Shown: positions 52,959 to 61,433 of the stretch, piece after piece
How the letters are laid out: each line of letters opens with the position of its first letter
Numbering within the stretch: the first letter of the stretch is position 1
DNA from: Poriferisodalis sp965215815
Lineage (GTDB): Bacteria; Actinomycetota; Acidimicrobiia; Acidimicrobiales; Poriferisodalaceae
Direction of reading: 5' to 3'
DNA: 64,000 nucleotides
NCBI RefSeq assembly: GCF_965215815.1
Contig: NZ_CBDCEO010000013.1
Location: 1,984,001 to 2,048,000, forward strand
Program-made: the position numbers and the translations under genes
The notes under the pieces: model-generated
Seen by the model: the letters and a program-made list of their open reading frames with translations, nothing else
Databases searched by the model: none
Told to the model about the DNA's origin: nothing

Positions 52959-53732
52959 CTACTGGACGCGTTCGGTGCCCTCAGCGGCGTGTTTGGCGGG
53001 ATCGCACACGAATCGAATCACGGGAATCTCGATGTCCTCAAGCGACACCGAACAGCTCACGACCCAGTACGGATCAAGCAGCCGCTGACCCCAGGCCTCG
53101 GCATCGAATGCATCGATACGGGCTGCCAGTCGCTCCACGCGGGACGGCACGTGATGCGTCTCGACCTGGACGAGCCGCAGCCCCAGCGGGGTGCGCGCCA
53201 GATTCATCGAGCCGACCTGTTGGAGGTCGCCAACTGACAGCGGATCGGGGTCGAGGGCACTCACTGCCAACATCGGCCCCGCGCCGTTTCGACTTGCGGT
53301 GCCGTCGCCCGCCTCGCCGCACTGGGCGACCGTCAGGTCGACGCCGTCGTAGTGGCGGCGCAACGCCACGTCGGCGCGCTGTGCGGGGAAGCCGAGTTGT
53401 GACCGCAAGCCGTCGATGGCGTCTTGCGTGGATGCTGCTGCACCGACACAGAACGTTCGGGCGCGGGCGCCGCTGCGGCACACGACTCGCACAAACGCGG
53501 CGCTGAACGCCCCCCAGGGAGAGCCGCCGACATCCCAGGCAACGAGCGACATTGCGGGCGGCACGATGGGGTGCAGTCCCGGCGGCAGGACTTCCTCGCG
53601 GGCGCTGCGCCGCAGCTCGGCGATCAGCGAGAGACCGGTGACGCCGCTCAGCGTGATGGGTTCGCTGCCGAACGATGAGATTTCCGCCGCACCGGCCGCC
53701 AACTCGTCGACCGACGCGGTCCCCGAGATCAT
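52959..53732 (-). CDS. Acetoacetate decarboxylase-superfamily protein
   Basis: A 257-residue protein from the ATG at 53732. LPPGLHPIVPPAMSLVAWDV near residues 48-67 and GSPWGAFSAAFVRVVCRSG fit the beta-barrel strands of the acetoacetate decarboxylase fold; a lysine in the Schiff-base place is not obvious. The C-terminus has SCSVSLEDIEIPVIRFVCD. The gene overlaps the start of the monooxygenase gene (ATGA), so they are co-expressed. It may act on a 3-oxo acid or aldehyde made by that enzyme, but this is an inference. Confidence 0.6.
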   Translation of the reverse strand: MISGTASVDELAAGAAEISSFGSEPITLSGVTGLSLIAELRRSAREEVLPPGLHPIVPPAMSLVAWDVGGSPWGAFSAAFVRVVCRSGARARTFCVGAAASTQDAIDGLRSQLGFPAQRADVALRRHYDGVDLTVAQCGEAGDGTASRNGAGPMLAVSALDPDPLSVGDLQQVGSMNLARTPLGLRLVQVETHHVPSRVERLAARIDAFDAEAWGQRLLDPYWVVSCSVSLEDIEIPVIRFVCDPAKHAAEGTERVQ

Positions 53733-54934
53733 CGGCTCGCCCCGGTTGGGGTGGTCGACGAGGAAGCCGCATTCGACTGGCCGACGTCGGGAACTGTTGT
53801 GGGCGTCGTCACTGGCTGCGCCCGTTCGGCCGGGGTTTGGAACTGCGGGATGACCTCGGTCGCGAACAATCGCAGACTGTCGAGCACCTGCTCTTGGGGG
53901 ATCATTTCCATGGCGTTGAGCAGGAAGTTGATGCCGGTCACGCCCACGTCGTCCCATTTGCGGATCGTGCGTATGAGGTGGTCGGGATCGCCGATGCCGA
54001 CGCCTTCGGGCAGACCCTTGGCTGCACTCGGGTCGTCAGCCGCAGTGGCCCCGTTCGGGGCGGCGCGGCTGCGCAGTGCAGCGCCCGCGTTGCCGAGCGT
54101 CTGGTAGGCCCTCGTCGGGTACGCCTCCCTCGTGAAATACAGGTGCGCGTTGGACATGCTGAACGCGCCCACCATCGGAAGGCCCAGCGCGGCGGCCTGC
54201 CGGTAGTCCTCGTGGCAGTACAGGAAGTTGAGCGTGTGGACCTGGTCGTTCACGAAGCTGCCGACCGGATCGCAGTTGGCAACCCGGCGGTAGTACTCGA
54301 CGGTGCGGCGCTCCTGTTCCGCGAACGGTGCGGCGCTCACGCCGAGACAGCCCAAGCCGCGCTCAGCCGCGTCCAGCTCGGTGCCGGGAGTCGTGACCGT
54401 CACCCACATCGGCGGGTGAGGCTCCTGGAACGGCTTGGGAATGACGTTGCGCGCCGGCATCTCGAAGCGTGCACCCTCCCAGCCGAAATCGTCGCTGGTC
54501 CACATCTGCGGGATCACCCGTACGAATTCGTCCCATGTCTTCTTGGTGTCGTCCGGGTCTGCACAGAAGCCGCCCAGTTCGGTCCAAGTGCTCGACCGTG
54601 CAGTCCCCAGTTCAAGGCGGCCGTTCGAGATGATGTCGAGTGCCGCGGCTCGCTCAGCGACGCGGATCGGGTTGTTCATCTCGGGTACGCACACCACTGC
54701 GCCGTGTCCCACCCGGATGCGCTGTGTCTGCGCGGCGACGGCGGTCAGGAATACCTCGGGCGCGGGGCAGTGGGAGTACTCCTCCAAGAAGTGGTGCTCC
54801 ACTGCCCAGACGTGGTCGAAGCCCAGCTCGTCGGCCAGCCGGCACTGCTCCAGAGCGTTGTGGTACGTCAACCACTCGTTGACCCGGCTGAACGGCCGCG
54901 GCACCGACAACTCGTAGAAGATCCCGAACTTCAT
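53729..54934 (-). CDS. LLM-class (luciferase-like) monooxygenase
   Basis: A 401-residue TIM-barrel flavin enzyme. MKFGIFYELSVPRPFSRVNE, LADELGFDHVWAVEHHFLEE with EYSHCPAPEVFLTAVAAQTQ, RIRVGHGAVVCVPEMNNPIR and RLELGTARSSTWTELGGF are the conserved segments of bacterial-luciferase-like alkanal/FMN monooxygenases. PEGVGIGDPDHLIRTIRKWD and INFLLNAMEMIPQEQVLDS form the last strands. The C-terminus adds a 30-residue proline/threonine-rich tail. It heads a three-gene operon with the decarboxylase-like and VOC genes between the two IS copies. Confidence 0.83.
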   Translation of the reverse strand: MKFGIFYELSVPRPFSRVNEWLTYHNALEQCRLADELGFDHVWAVEHHFLEEYSHCPAPEVFLTAVAAQTQRIRVGHGAVVCVPEMNNPIRVAERAAALDIISNGRLELGTARSSTWTELGGFCADPDDTKKTWDEFVRVIPQMWTSDDFGWEGARFEMPARNVIPKPFQEPHPPMWVTVTTPGTELDAAERGLGCLGVSAAPFAEQERRTVEYYRRVANCDPVGSFVNDQVHTLNFLYCHEDYRQAAALGLPMVGAFSMSNAHLYFTREAYPTRAYQTLGNAGAALRSRAAPNGATAADDPSAAKGLPEGVGIGDPDHLIRTIRKWDDVGVTGINFLLNAMEMIPQEQVLDSLRLFATEVIPQFQTPAERAQPVTTPTTVPDVGQSNAASSSTTPTGASR

Positions 54935-55123
54935 CGCGCAGTTCTAGCCCAGCGCAGCGCACTGGCGACGGGGCGTCGCCGTTTCAGGCTTGCTTCGGAC
55001 GAACGAAGCTGATGCTCGGCGCACACAGGAAGATCTCTCTTGACGTGATCAGGAGGCTTACGGTCCCAACAACCATTCGTGTCTGATGGTTAAGGCACCA
55101 ATAGCCGTCAACTGAAGAGTGGA

Positions 55124-55222
55124 ATGTGCCATGAAGACCCGGCTCGGCGCCGCAAGCACATGCGGGCGATGCTGGTCGAGAGGGTGGGGCTGACCGAGGA
55201 CGAGATCGAGGCGTTACTCTGA
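55124..55222 (+). CDS. Possible 32-residue protein upstream of a HicB-like gene
   Basis: A tiny frame with an ATG at 55124 encodes MCHEDPARRRKHMRAMLVER and VGLTEDEIEALL. It has a helical, basic N-terminal half and an acidic helix at the end. It lies 22 bp before the HicB-like gene and may be its partner or the remnant of a longer gene. The region 54935-55244 otherwise holds no gene. The ribosome site is weak (gaagagtgg). The call rests on its position and protein-like composition only. Confidence 0.3.
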   Translation: MCHEDPARRRKHMRAMLVERVGLTEDEIEALL

Positions 55223-55244
55223 ATTTCCCAATGGAGGGCATGGC

Positions 55245-55448
55245 ATGGCGCAGGTCGTGATCACCCGAGACGACGACGGCAGCGGAGATTGGCTAGCCGA
55301 AGGGGACATCGGTGAATCCGCGTATTTCGCCAACGCCTCCACGCTCGCTGAACTTGAGGCATTGATTCAGGAAGCCGGAGAACTGCTCGGGGTTGACCCT
55401 GAGGTTGTCGTCTTGCCGGAAACCACCGTCGACACCGTCACAGCCTGA
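55245..55448 (+). CDS. HicB-like/DUF1902 antitoxin-type protein
   Basis: A 67-residue protein with an aatggaggg ribosome site. MAQVVITRDDDGSGDWLAEG then ESAYFANASTLAELEALIQE and AGELLGVDP follows the HicB-like fold (hairpin, helix), with a C-terminal strand. Such small proteins pair with HicA-type toxins or stand alone as regulators. No HicA gene is seen. A 32-codon frame lies upstream. It resembles in plan the partial gene at the window's left edge. Confidence 0.6.
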   Translation: MAQVVITRDDDGSGDWLAEGDIGESAYFANASTLAELEALIQEAGELLGVDPEVVVLPETTVDTVTA

Positions 55449-55512
55449 CCACCACGATCCTCCCCAACTCACCCGTAACCGGTCCCAGCCCGACCGGGCT
55501 CGCCAAGGGCGA

Positions 55513-55712
55513 TTACGTCAGCTTCGTGCGGGACTGGTCAAGCACCACTGCGGAGAGCGCGAACATCACCACCGCCATCCCGACGAACTGCCACAGCGAC
55601 ACCTAATCGCGCAAGAACGCCCAGGCCATCAGCGTGCTGGTGATGGGGATCGCCAGCGTCATCGTGGAGCCCAGCCACGACGGGATCCGCATGAGCGACC
55701 AGTTCATCAGCC
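55513..55712 (-). pseudogene. EamA/DMT transporter C-terminal remnant with in-frame TAG
   Basis: Read leftward, the frame gives LMNWSLMRIPSWLGSTMTLA followed by IPITSTLMAWAFLRD, then a TAG, and then VSLWQFVGMAVVMFALSAVV. This is the last two membrane spans of an EamA-family (drug/metabolite) transporter, interrupted in the cytoplasmic turn where a glutamate/glycine is usual (FLGE-x-L-S). The N-terminal 200 residues are absent. It overlaps the start of the coiled-coil gene at 55707, so it is a fragment. Confidence 0.55.
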
Positions 55713-56120
55713 TGAGACGAGCGACACCGCCATCGGCGCGACGACCGCCACAAGGATCGACACGCCGAACGAGACGACGATGCCCACCAGCCACCGAAAC
55801 TGGCTCTTCGCCTCGGCCCGATCAGACGCACGCTCGGCCACCCGCTCGGCCCGGTCAGCCGCACGCTCGGCCACCCGCTCGGCACGGTCTGCGTCACGCA
55901 AAGCCGTCGCCTCGCCACGGTCTGCCTCGCGCAGGTCGGCCAAGCGCACGACGGCTGTCTCGACCCGTTGCACGTCGGTCTCGAGCCGCCGTATGTCGTT
56001 CTTCGTGGCCAACTCGTCCAGCGGCACGGTACTCAAGCGGGACACGACGTACTCCGCGAGCCGCTCGTCGGTCTCCTCACAGAGCCAATCGTAGAGACGG
56101 GATCGATCCCCTTCAAGCAT
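55707..56120 (-). CDS. Coiled-coil membrane protein (DUF1640-like)
   Basis: A 137-residue protein from the ATG at 56120. MLEGDRSRLYDWLCEETDER is followed by a long coiled coil (KNDIRRLETDVQRVETAVVR) with near-repeats DRAERVAERAADRAERVAER. A C-terminal membrane span (FRWLVGIVVSFGVSILVAVV) ends in APMAVSLVSG. The order coiled coil then C-terminal span resembles DUF1640/CCDC90-type proteins, a tail-anchored arrangement. The repeated DRAERVAER units suggest internal duplication. Function unknown. Confidence 0.65.
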   Translation of the reverse strand: MLEGDRSRLYDWLCEETDERLAEYVVSRLSTVPLDELATKNDIRRLETDVQRVETAVVRLADLREADRGEATALRDADRAERVAERAADRAERVAERASDRAEAKSQFRWLVGIVVSFGVSILVAVVAPMAVSLVSG

Positions 56121-56347
56121 GGACGCCTCCGATCCGGCGGGCACCGAACCACCGGCCGCGCACTGTAGCCAGCGACCCAGCCGCAGCGAAATAAATTTCA
56201 TTGCCTTCCATGCGGCTACACAAGCTGCTCGCCAACAGTCCCTCACGCTCTCAGGGGTCGCATCGTCTCGCTGTTGACGTACGGGTGGGGAAGTGCGCTT
56301 GTGCTCGGCTCGATTCTTCGCCGTGCAGCGCAGCGTAAAGGCTCAGG

Positions 56348-56449
56348 TCAGGCAAGCCAGTTCATGAATGCCAAAAGAAGGGAGATCAAGACGATGACGA
56401 AGACGATGGCTACGAGCGCGTCGCCAACCCGGTGAAGTGCCCTGCTCAC
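56348..56449 (-). CDS. Possible 33-residue hydrophobic peptide
   Basis: A GTG at 56449 opens a 33-codon frame with VSRALHRVGDALVAIVFVIV and LISLLLAFMNWLA. It is a basic N-terminus followed by a single membrane span. That composition matches small membrane peptides, including type I toxins, and could equally be chance. It has no strong ribosome site and lies 165 bp left of IS copy B. No other gene is seen from 56121 to 56615. Confidence 0.25.
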   Translation of the reverse strand: MSRALHRVGDALVAIVFVIVLISLLLAFMNWLA

Positions 56450-56615
56450 GCGCCGCCAGGACCGCATCGTCAGCACGGTAGTCGGCTTGACAGAACGGGT
56501 CACCAAGGTCCTGAGACGGTACCGGCAGGTCCGCTAGCGATCCGATCGGCGTAGCGGTTGGGATGGAGTTCCTTGGGATTCGGGCGCGTTCGTTGCTGCC
56601 AGCGAACAGCACTAG

Positions 56616-58376
56616 GAGGGTGGTCGGCAATTGGGGTGTGGTGTGTGTTGTTTGTTGAGCGTGCGCGGTTGTCTGGTTGGTGGTTCGGGGTGGGTTGGGC
56701 GCGGGTGTTCTGCCTGATGATGCCCAGGCACATCGTCGGTCGGCCAGTGGGGCCCGGGGTCGCCGGTCGGGGCGGGTGTTTTACCTGATGATGCCGAGGC
56801 GGCCGGCGCGGTCGAGGTTGAGGGCGGCGATGCGCAGGTCGAGCCACAGGTTGGCCTTGTCGAGGCCGCGCCAGGGGACGTTTTTGGTGCGGGACTTGAT
56901 CTGGGCGATCTTGCGTTCGGCCTGGGATCGCAATCGGTATCTGGCGAGAAACTCGGGTTCGTGGCGTTGTGCTCTTGCGGGGGCGAGGAGTTCTTCGTGG
57001 GGGTTGATCTCGATGATGCGGCCGCCGTCGCGTGTGGTGCATCGGGGCTTGAGCTCGCATGCTGAACAATCCGTTGCCGCGAACCGCACCTGGCGCCGTT
57101 TGGCGCCGTTCGGCGGCGGGATGGGTGCGGTGTTTCCTTGCGGGCAGGTGACCGTCGCTGCTTCGAGGTCGATGTCGAAGTCGGCTTTGGTGAGCTTGTC
57201 GCCGCGGGTCGGGATCGGCTGGGCGGGGGCGACGAGGTCGATGCCTCGGTCGGCCATCGCTTGACGGGTGGGCCCCGATCCGTAGTGGGTGTCGGCGATG
57301 ATCTCGGCGACCGGGACCGGGTCGGCGTCGATGAGGTCTTCGATCACAGCGGCGTCGTGGACAGTCGCGAGCGTCGCGGTCGCTGAGCAGATCAGGTCCG
57401 AGTCCACATCCGCGGAGACGTGCAGCTTGTATCCGTCGTAGCGGTCCGAGCGGGAACGGTGCCCGTGCCGAGCGTCGGGATCGACCATCGAGATGACCCG
57501 GCCGGGGGCCACTCTTTGAGCTATCCGCGGGGTTTGGGCTCCGTCGTCGTCGGCGGCGATCTCGATGTCCTGGCCCGCCACGACCCTCAGCAGCTCGACC
57601 GCCCCAGCCAGGCCCGGGTCCCCGAAACGGGCGCAGAACCCGATGACGGTCTCGGCGTCGCCGAACAGCTCCGCGACCAAAGCGGCCCGTGCGCAGGGAT
57701 CAGCCCACATGATCTGCGGTTTGCCTCGCCGGTCGTAGTCCTCACGCGACAACAGCCCCGCCAGCTCCGCTGCGGCCCCGGCGTCGATCCCGCCCAGCAC
57801 CTCGATGCACTTGCGGACCCCGGACCTGATCAGCGTGATCGTGTCCTGGGTCAGCACCGAGTCCGCCACACCGGTCGAGTCCATCGTGCGGCGATGGCCG
57901 ATCACCCCGGCGCGTTTGGCTGCGATCTTGACACGATCCCCCAAAAAGGACTCCATCCCGGCGCGAACCAGACGCGCCCGGAACTCCACCAGCACCACAT
58001 GCGCTATCCCCCGATGCTCCAACGGCAAACCCAGCGCCGCTTTCCACGACATGTCGAACCGCGAACGGCGCTCCGCCTCGCGGTCCGACACGCCATAGAA
58101 CAACTGCAACAACAACAACGCCGCCACCACCGACGGCGGATGCGACCGCCGACCACGGCCAGACGCGTACAACGCATCAAAATCGGCATCACAGAACAAC
58201 TCGCCCCGAGCCTGCCCCAACGTCGCCAAGAAACCCTCAGTGTCGAGCAGGCCGCCCACCATCACCCCGACATCGAAAATCGAACCCTGACCATCAGCCG
58301 AACCGCGCACCCCACCATCATCCGCGATCACGCCCCCCAACACCAGGACCCACACCCGAACTTTCCGACCACCCTC
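56616..58376. mobile_element. IS1182-type insertion sequence, copy B
   Basis: A 1761-bp copy that appears identical to copy A, with the same inverted repeats (gagggtggtcgg at 56616 and ccgaccaccctc ending 58376) and CTAG on both sides (56612-56615; 58377-58380). The right CTAG is at the same time the left boundary of a MITE-like element. Copies A and B are in direct orientation and enclose about 4.1 kb, an IS-bracketed segment that could move or be lost by recombination. Confidence 0.85.
56781..58355 (-). CDS. IS1182-family transposase (copy B)
   Basis: A 524-residue transposase identical in every residue to that of copy A (50880-52454), with the same DUF772-type N-terminus, internal acidic residues and C-terminal Y-R-E-K signature (YRLRSQAERKIAQIKS). 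The lack of any difference between the copies indicates a very recent duplication or gene conversion. It is intact and likely functional. Confidence 0.85.
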   Translation of the reverse strand: MWVLVLGGVIADDGGVRGSADGQGSIFDVGVMVGGLLDTEGFLATLGQARGELFCDADFDALYASGRGRRSHPPSVVAALLLLQLFYGVSDREAERRSRFDMSWKAALGLPLEHRGIAHVVLVEFRARLVRAGMESFLGDRVKIAAKRAGVIGHRRTMDSTGVADSVLTQDTITLIRSGVRKCIEVLGGIDAGAAAELAGLLSREDYDRRGKPQIMWADPCARAALVAELFGDAETVIGFCARFGDPGLAGAVELLRVVAGQDIEIAADDDGAQTPRIAQRVAPGRVISMVDPDARHGHRSRSDRYDGYKLHVSADVDSDLICSATATLATVHDAAVIEDLIDADPVPVAEIIADTHYGSGPTRQAMADRGIDLVAPAQPIPTRGDKLTKADFDIDLEAATVTCPQGNTAPIPPPNGAKRRQVRFAATDCSACELKPRCTTRDGGRIIEINPHEELLAPARAQRHEPEFLARYRLRSQAERKIAQIKSRTKNVPWRGLDKANLWLDLRIAALNLDRAGRLGIIR

Positions 58377-58483
58377 CTAGCAGGGTGCTGAAAGAGTCGA
58401 TTTTCGGGTGGTTGCCGAACGCGAACCCGCAGGTCAGGGGAGTGCACTTCCGGCCAAACCTGCATATTTCAGCATCCTGCTAG
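58377..58483. mobile_element. MITE-like element with CAGGRTGCTGAAA ends
   Basis: A 99-bp segment (58381-58479) has terminal inverted repeats cagggtgctgaaa / tttcagcatcctg (12 of 13 match) and CTAG on both sides (58377-58380 and 58480-58483), the same target duplication as the IS1182-type copies. It has no coding capacity, so it is a MITE or an IS reduced to its ends. IS copy B abuts its left CTAG and the IS630 element is inserted in the TA of its right CTAG. Confidence 0.6.
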
Positions 58484-59653
58484 TGTCCTGTCTGGTTAGT
58501 TCATCGCGTTAACATGGTGGGGCGGCGGCGTGGCCGTGGCAGGCGATGAACGGAGGCGGATATGGGTGCACGGCGGGGACGGCCGACGGTCGCGATCGTG
58601 CTGGACGGCGAGGAGCGCGCCACGCTCGAGCGGTGGGCGCGCCGCCCGAAGTCGTCTCAGGCGCTGGCGCTGCGGTGCCGCATCGTGCTGGGCGCGGCCG
58701 AGGGCCGCACCAACAACGAGATCGCCGCGGAGCTGAGGTGCCATCCCGCGACGGTGTCCAAGTGGCGCCGCCGTTTCGCCGAGCGGCGCCTCGACGGGCT
58801 CTGCGACGATCCGCGGCCGGGTCCGCCGCGCACCATCGACGACGCCACCGTCGAGGAGGTCATCGTGCTCACCCTGGAGTCCGCGCCGGTCGACGCGACG
58901 CACTGGTCGACGCGGTCGATGGCCAAAGCGGTGGGCATCTCGCCGTCGTCGGTGCACGCCATCTGGGGGGCGTTCGGGCTCAAGCCCCACCTCACCGAGG
59001 AGTTCAAGCTGTCCCCGGACCCGCAGTTCATCGACAAGGTCCGCGACGTCGTGGGGCTGTACCTGAACCCCCCAGAGGCCGCGGTGGTGCTCTGCGTGGA
59101 CGAAAAGACACAGATCCAGGCCCTGGACCGCACCGCCCCGATCCTGCCGCTGATGCCCGGCACGCCCCAGCGGCGCACCCACGACTACCGCCGCCACGGC
59201 ACCACCAACCTGTTCGCAGCGCTCGACACCGCCTCGGGCAACGTCATCACGTCGATGACACAACGGCACCGCTCAGAAGAATTCCGCAAGTTCTTGAACC
59301 TCATCGACAAAGAGGTCCCCTCCCACCTCGACGTGCACGTCGTGCTCGACAACGTCTCCACCCACAAGACCCCCGCCGTCAAACGCTGGCTCGTCGCGCA
59401 CCCTCGCTTCAAGCTCCACTTCACCCCCACCTACAGCTCCTGGATGAACCTCGTCGAGCGCTGGTTCTCCGAACTCACCACCAAATGGCTCCGACGCGGC
59501 ACCCACACCAGCGTCAAACACCTCAAAGACTCCATCAACGCCTGGGTCGACAACTGGAACCAGGACCCCAAACCCTTCATATGGCGCAAGACCGCAGACC
59601 AGATACTCGACAACCTCGCCTCATATATCCAACGAATTCCCCAAACAGGACAC
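58483..59653. mobile_element. IS630-family insertion sequence
   Basis: A 1171-bp element with ends gtgtcctgtctgg (from 58483) and its inverse ccaaacaggacac (to 59653), one mismatch, flanked by TA (58481-58482 and 59654-59655). TA duplication is diagnostic of IS630/Tc1 elements. It carries one intact transposase gene on the plus strand. The TA it entered is the centre of the CTAG bordering the MITE-like element. Confidence 0.85.
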
Positions 59654-59656
59654 TAG
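58562..59656 (+). CDS. IS630-family transposase
   Basis: A 364-residue transposase. The N-terminal helix-turn-helix region (ALRCRIVLGAAEGRTNNEIA, then HPATVSKWRRRF) binds the ends. The DDE catalytic residues lie in CVDEKTQ, VLDNVSTHK and WMNLVERWFSEL, the standard D-D-E order. The ATG at 58562 is chosen. Its stop TAG at 59654-59656 is supplied partly by the duplicated TA target, a common trait of this family. The frame is intact, so the element may be active. Confidence 0.88.
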   Translation: MGARRGRPTVAIVLDGEERATLERWARRPKSSQALALRCRIVLGAAEGRTNNEIAAELRCHPATVSKWRRRFAERRLDGLCDDPRPGPPRTIDDATVEEVIVLTLESAPVDATHWSTRSMAKAVGISPSSVHAIWGAFGLKPHLTEEFKLSPDPQFIDKVRDVVGLYLNPPEAAVVLCVDEKTQIQALDRTAPILPLMPGTPQRRTHDYRRHGTTNLFAALDTASGNVITSMTQRHRSEEFRKFLNLIDKEVPSHLDVHVVLDNVSTHKTPAVKRWLVAHPRFKLHFTPTYSSWMNLVERWFSELTTKWLRRGTHTSVKHLKDSINAWVDNWNQDPKPFIWRKTADQILDNLASYIQRIPQTGH

Positions 59657-59685
59657 CGGCGCGTGACGGTCCGTAAACTCGATGT

Positions 59686-59985
59686 ATGAGACGAACACCC
59701 GCATTCATCGTCCTAGCTGCCGTCACGGCAGGGATCATGACCGGGTGCCGGGACCGACAGTGCGACGAGCTGAGTAATGCTTACAAGGCCGCCAGCTAAG
59801 CTTGGGAGGCAGGCCCCATTCGCCCGTACCTGATCCGACCGGGGGAGTCGAGCGCGGAGCATCTCGCACGCATTTCCCCCGACGGCGGCCCGTACCTAAG
59901 CGAAGAAGAGCTTGCCTCGGAGTCGCTGAGGCTGCATAAGGAACTGAACGCTGCCCGCGACGCCTACCGGATGGCTTGCCGCTGA
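59686..59985 (+). pseudogene. Lipoprotein gene interrupted by an in-frame TAA
   Basis: From ATG 59686 the frame encodes a lipoprotein signal (MRRTPAFIVLAAVTAGIMTG then C, the lipobox cysteine) and DRQCDELSNAYKAAS, then meets TAA at 59797-59799. The same frame continues as AWEAGPIRPYLIRPGESSAE, then LSEEELASESLRLHKELNAA and RDAYRMACR before TGA at 59983. Charged, helical, GC-typical coding sequence on both sides indicates a single G-to-T-type change of a GAA codon. It is a recently broken secreted lipoprotein. Confidence 0.55.
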
Positions 59986-60201
59986 GAAGCTGGCGGCTCG
60001 CGCGTGTTCGACGCGCACCATCCAGCGCGTGCCCGACCCTGAGTCGAACGCAGATGAGCCGCGTCAACAACCTCTGTGGTCATTACACGCGTGTCACCGT
60101 TCGGCGGGTGGCCTACTCCGAGCAAACGGTGTCTACGCCTGAGTTCATCTGAACTGGGCTTCTCGGAAGCCGACCAGGAGGTCGACAGGCGCCAAGCGGG
60201 A

Positions 60202-61374
60202 TCAGATGTCGATGTGGTATAGCTCGGCCGCGTTGGCAGACATGATGCGCTCGATGTCGCCGAGGGGGATGCCCTCGAGGGCTCTGGCCAAGTCGCGGTC
60301 GTCTCGTGGGTACAGGCAGGTGGGGTGCGGGAAGTCGGTCTCGAACATCAACGACTGTGCGCCGAGGTAGTCCACCGTCGGCTTCACGGTGGATCGCTCG
60401 AACCAGAAGCAGCCGTAGAACTGGCGCCGGAAGTAGTCCGAGGGCAGCATCGACAGTTCGGCAAGCTCGTTGGGCGCCGTCTCATGCATCTGATGGTCGA
60501 GCACTTCGAGGAAAAACGGCAGCCAGCCCACCCCGCTCTCGACCGAGACGAACTTCACATTGGGGAACCGCTCTGGCACGCCCGAGTAGATCATGTTGCC
60601 CACGACCCGAGCGTTGCCCATGAAGAGATTTGCCGAGCCGACCGCCAGGCGGCGTTCGGGCCCGAACGACGGCCACGGTGCTTTGCCGTAGTAGTCGAGG
60701 TTGCCCTTCGACGACCCGATGTGGAAGTTCACCGGCATTCGCAAGTCAGAGCACACCTGCCAAACGGGATCCCAATGCGGCATCGCCATGTCGGGCAGGC
60801 CCGCCTCCTCGGGGTTCGAGCACGTCACGATGCCCCGCAAGCCGTTTGCGTGACAGCGCTCGATCTCGCGCACCGAAGCGTCAAGATCCCACCACGGCAG
60901 CAGCGCCATGCCGAACACCCGCTGGCCGCTGGCCTCTTGGAACTCAGCCAATGCGTCGTTGTAGATCTCGACCGAGATGATGCGCAGCGCATCGTCGGGC
61001 GACTTCAGGAAGTTCTGGTTCCCGAAACCGGCGACGTTGGGGTACATGATCTGCGCTTCGATGCCGAGTTCGTCGAGCATCGCAACCCGGGCTTCGGCGT
61101 CGTAGCTGGCGCGGTGAACCATGTCGTTGTCGAAGTCGAAGAACACCGTTCCGGTGACCTTCTCGCCGTCGGGACCGACGACTGACGAAGCGATCGGCAG
61201 GCCGATCGGGATGGAGTCGTCGAACCACCAGCGGCGCTTGCCGTCGCGCTCGGTCATCCGTGGGACGCGGTCGCGATACTTCGCGGGCGCCCGCGACGTC
61301 CACAGGTCGTAGGGCTCGGACCAGTGGCTGTCGGTGTCGATGATCTTGAGGTCGTCGAGGATGGTGCCAGCCAT
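60202..61374 (-). CDS. Amidohydrolase family protein (amidohydrolase 2)
   Basis: A 390-residue protein. IIDTDSHWSEPYDLWTSRAP holds a D-x-H metal ligand pair in place of HxH. RVAMLDELGIEAQIMYPNVA, PVNFHIGSSKGN and KFVSVESGVGWLPFFLEVLD are the later strands. LMFETDFPHPTCLYPRDDRD near residue 345 holds the aspartate. This subgroup includes decarboxylases and hydrolases of aromatic acids and lactones (ACMSD-like). The C-terminus (IERIMSANAAELYHIDI) is typical. It lies 59 bp downstream of the nitroreductase-type gene on the same strand. Confidence 0.84.
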   Translation of the reverse strand: MAGTILDDLKIIDTDSHWSEPYDLWTSRAPAKYRDRVPRMTERDGKRRWWFDDSIPIGLPIASSVVGPDGEKVTGTVFFDFDNDMVHRASYDAEARVAMLDELGIEAQIMYPNVAGFGNQNFLKSPDDALRIISVEIYNDALAEFQEASGQRVFGMALLPWWDLDASVREIERCHANGLRGIVTCSNPEEAGLPDMAMPHWDPVWQVCSDLRMPVNFHIGSSKGNLDYYGKAPWPSFGPERRLAVGSANLFMGNARVVGNMIYSGVPERFPNVKFVSVESGVGWLPFFLEVLDHQMHETAPNELAELSMLPSDYFRRQFYGCFWFERSTVKPTVDYLGAQSLMFETDFPHPTCLYPRDDRDLARALEGIPLGDIERIMSANAAELYHIDI

Positions 61375-61433
61375 CGCGCTACTCCGTTGGTTGTTGCTGT
61401 GTTACCGCGGTGCGCGGGTGCGCCGCCGCGCGC

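Noticed and set aside
55538..55918. An open frame opposite the coiled-coil gene region (minus, other frame)
   Set aside because: It overlaps the real coiled-coil membrane protein and the EamA remnant; its translation is arginine/tryptophan-rich with no fold.
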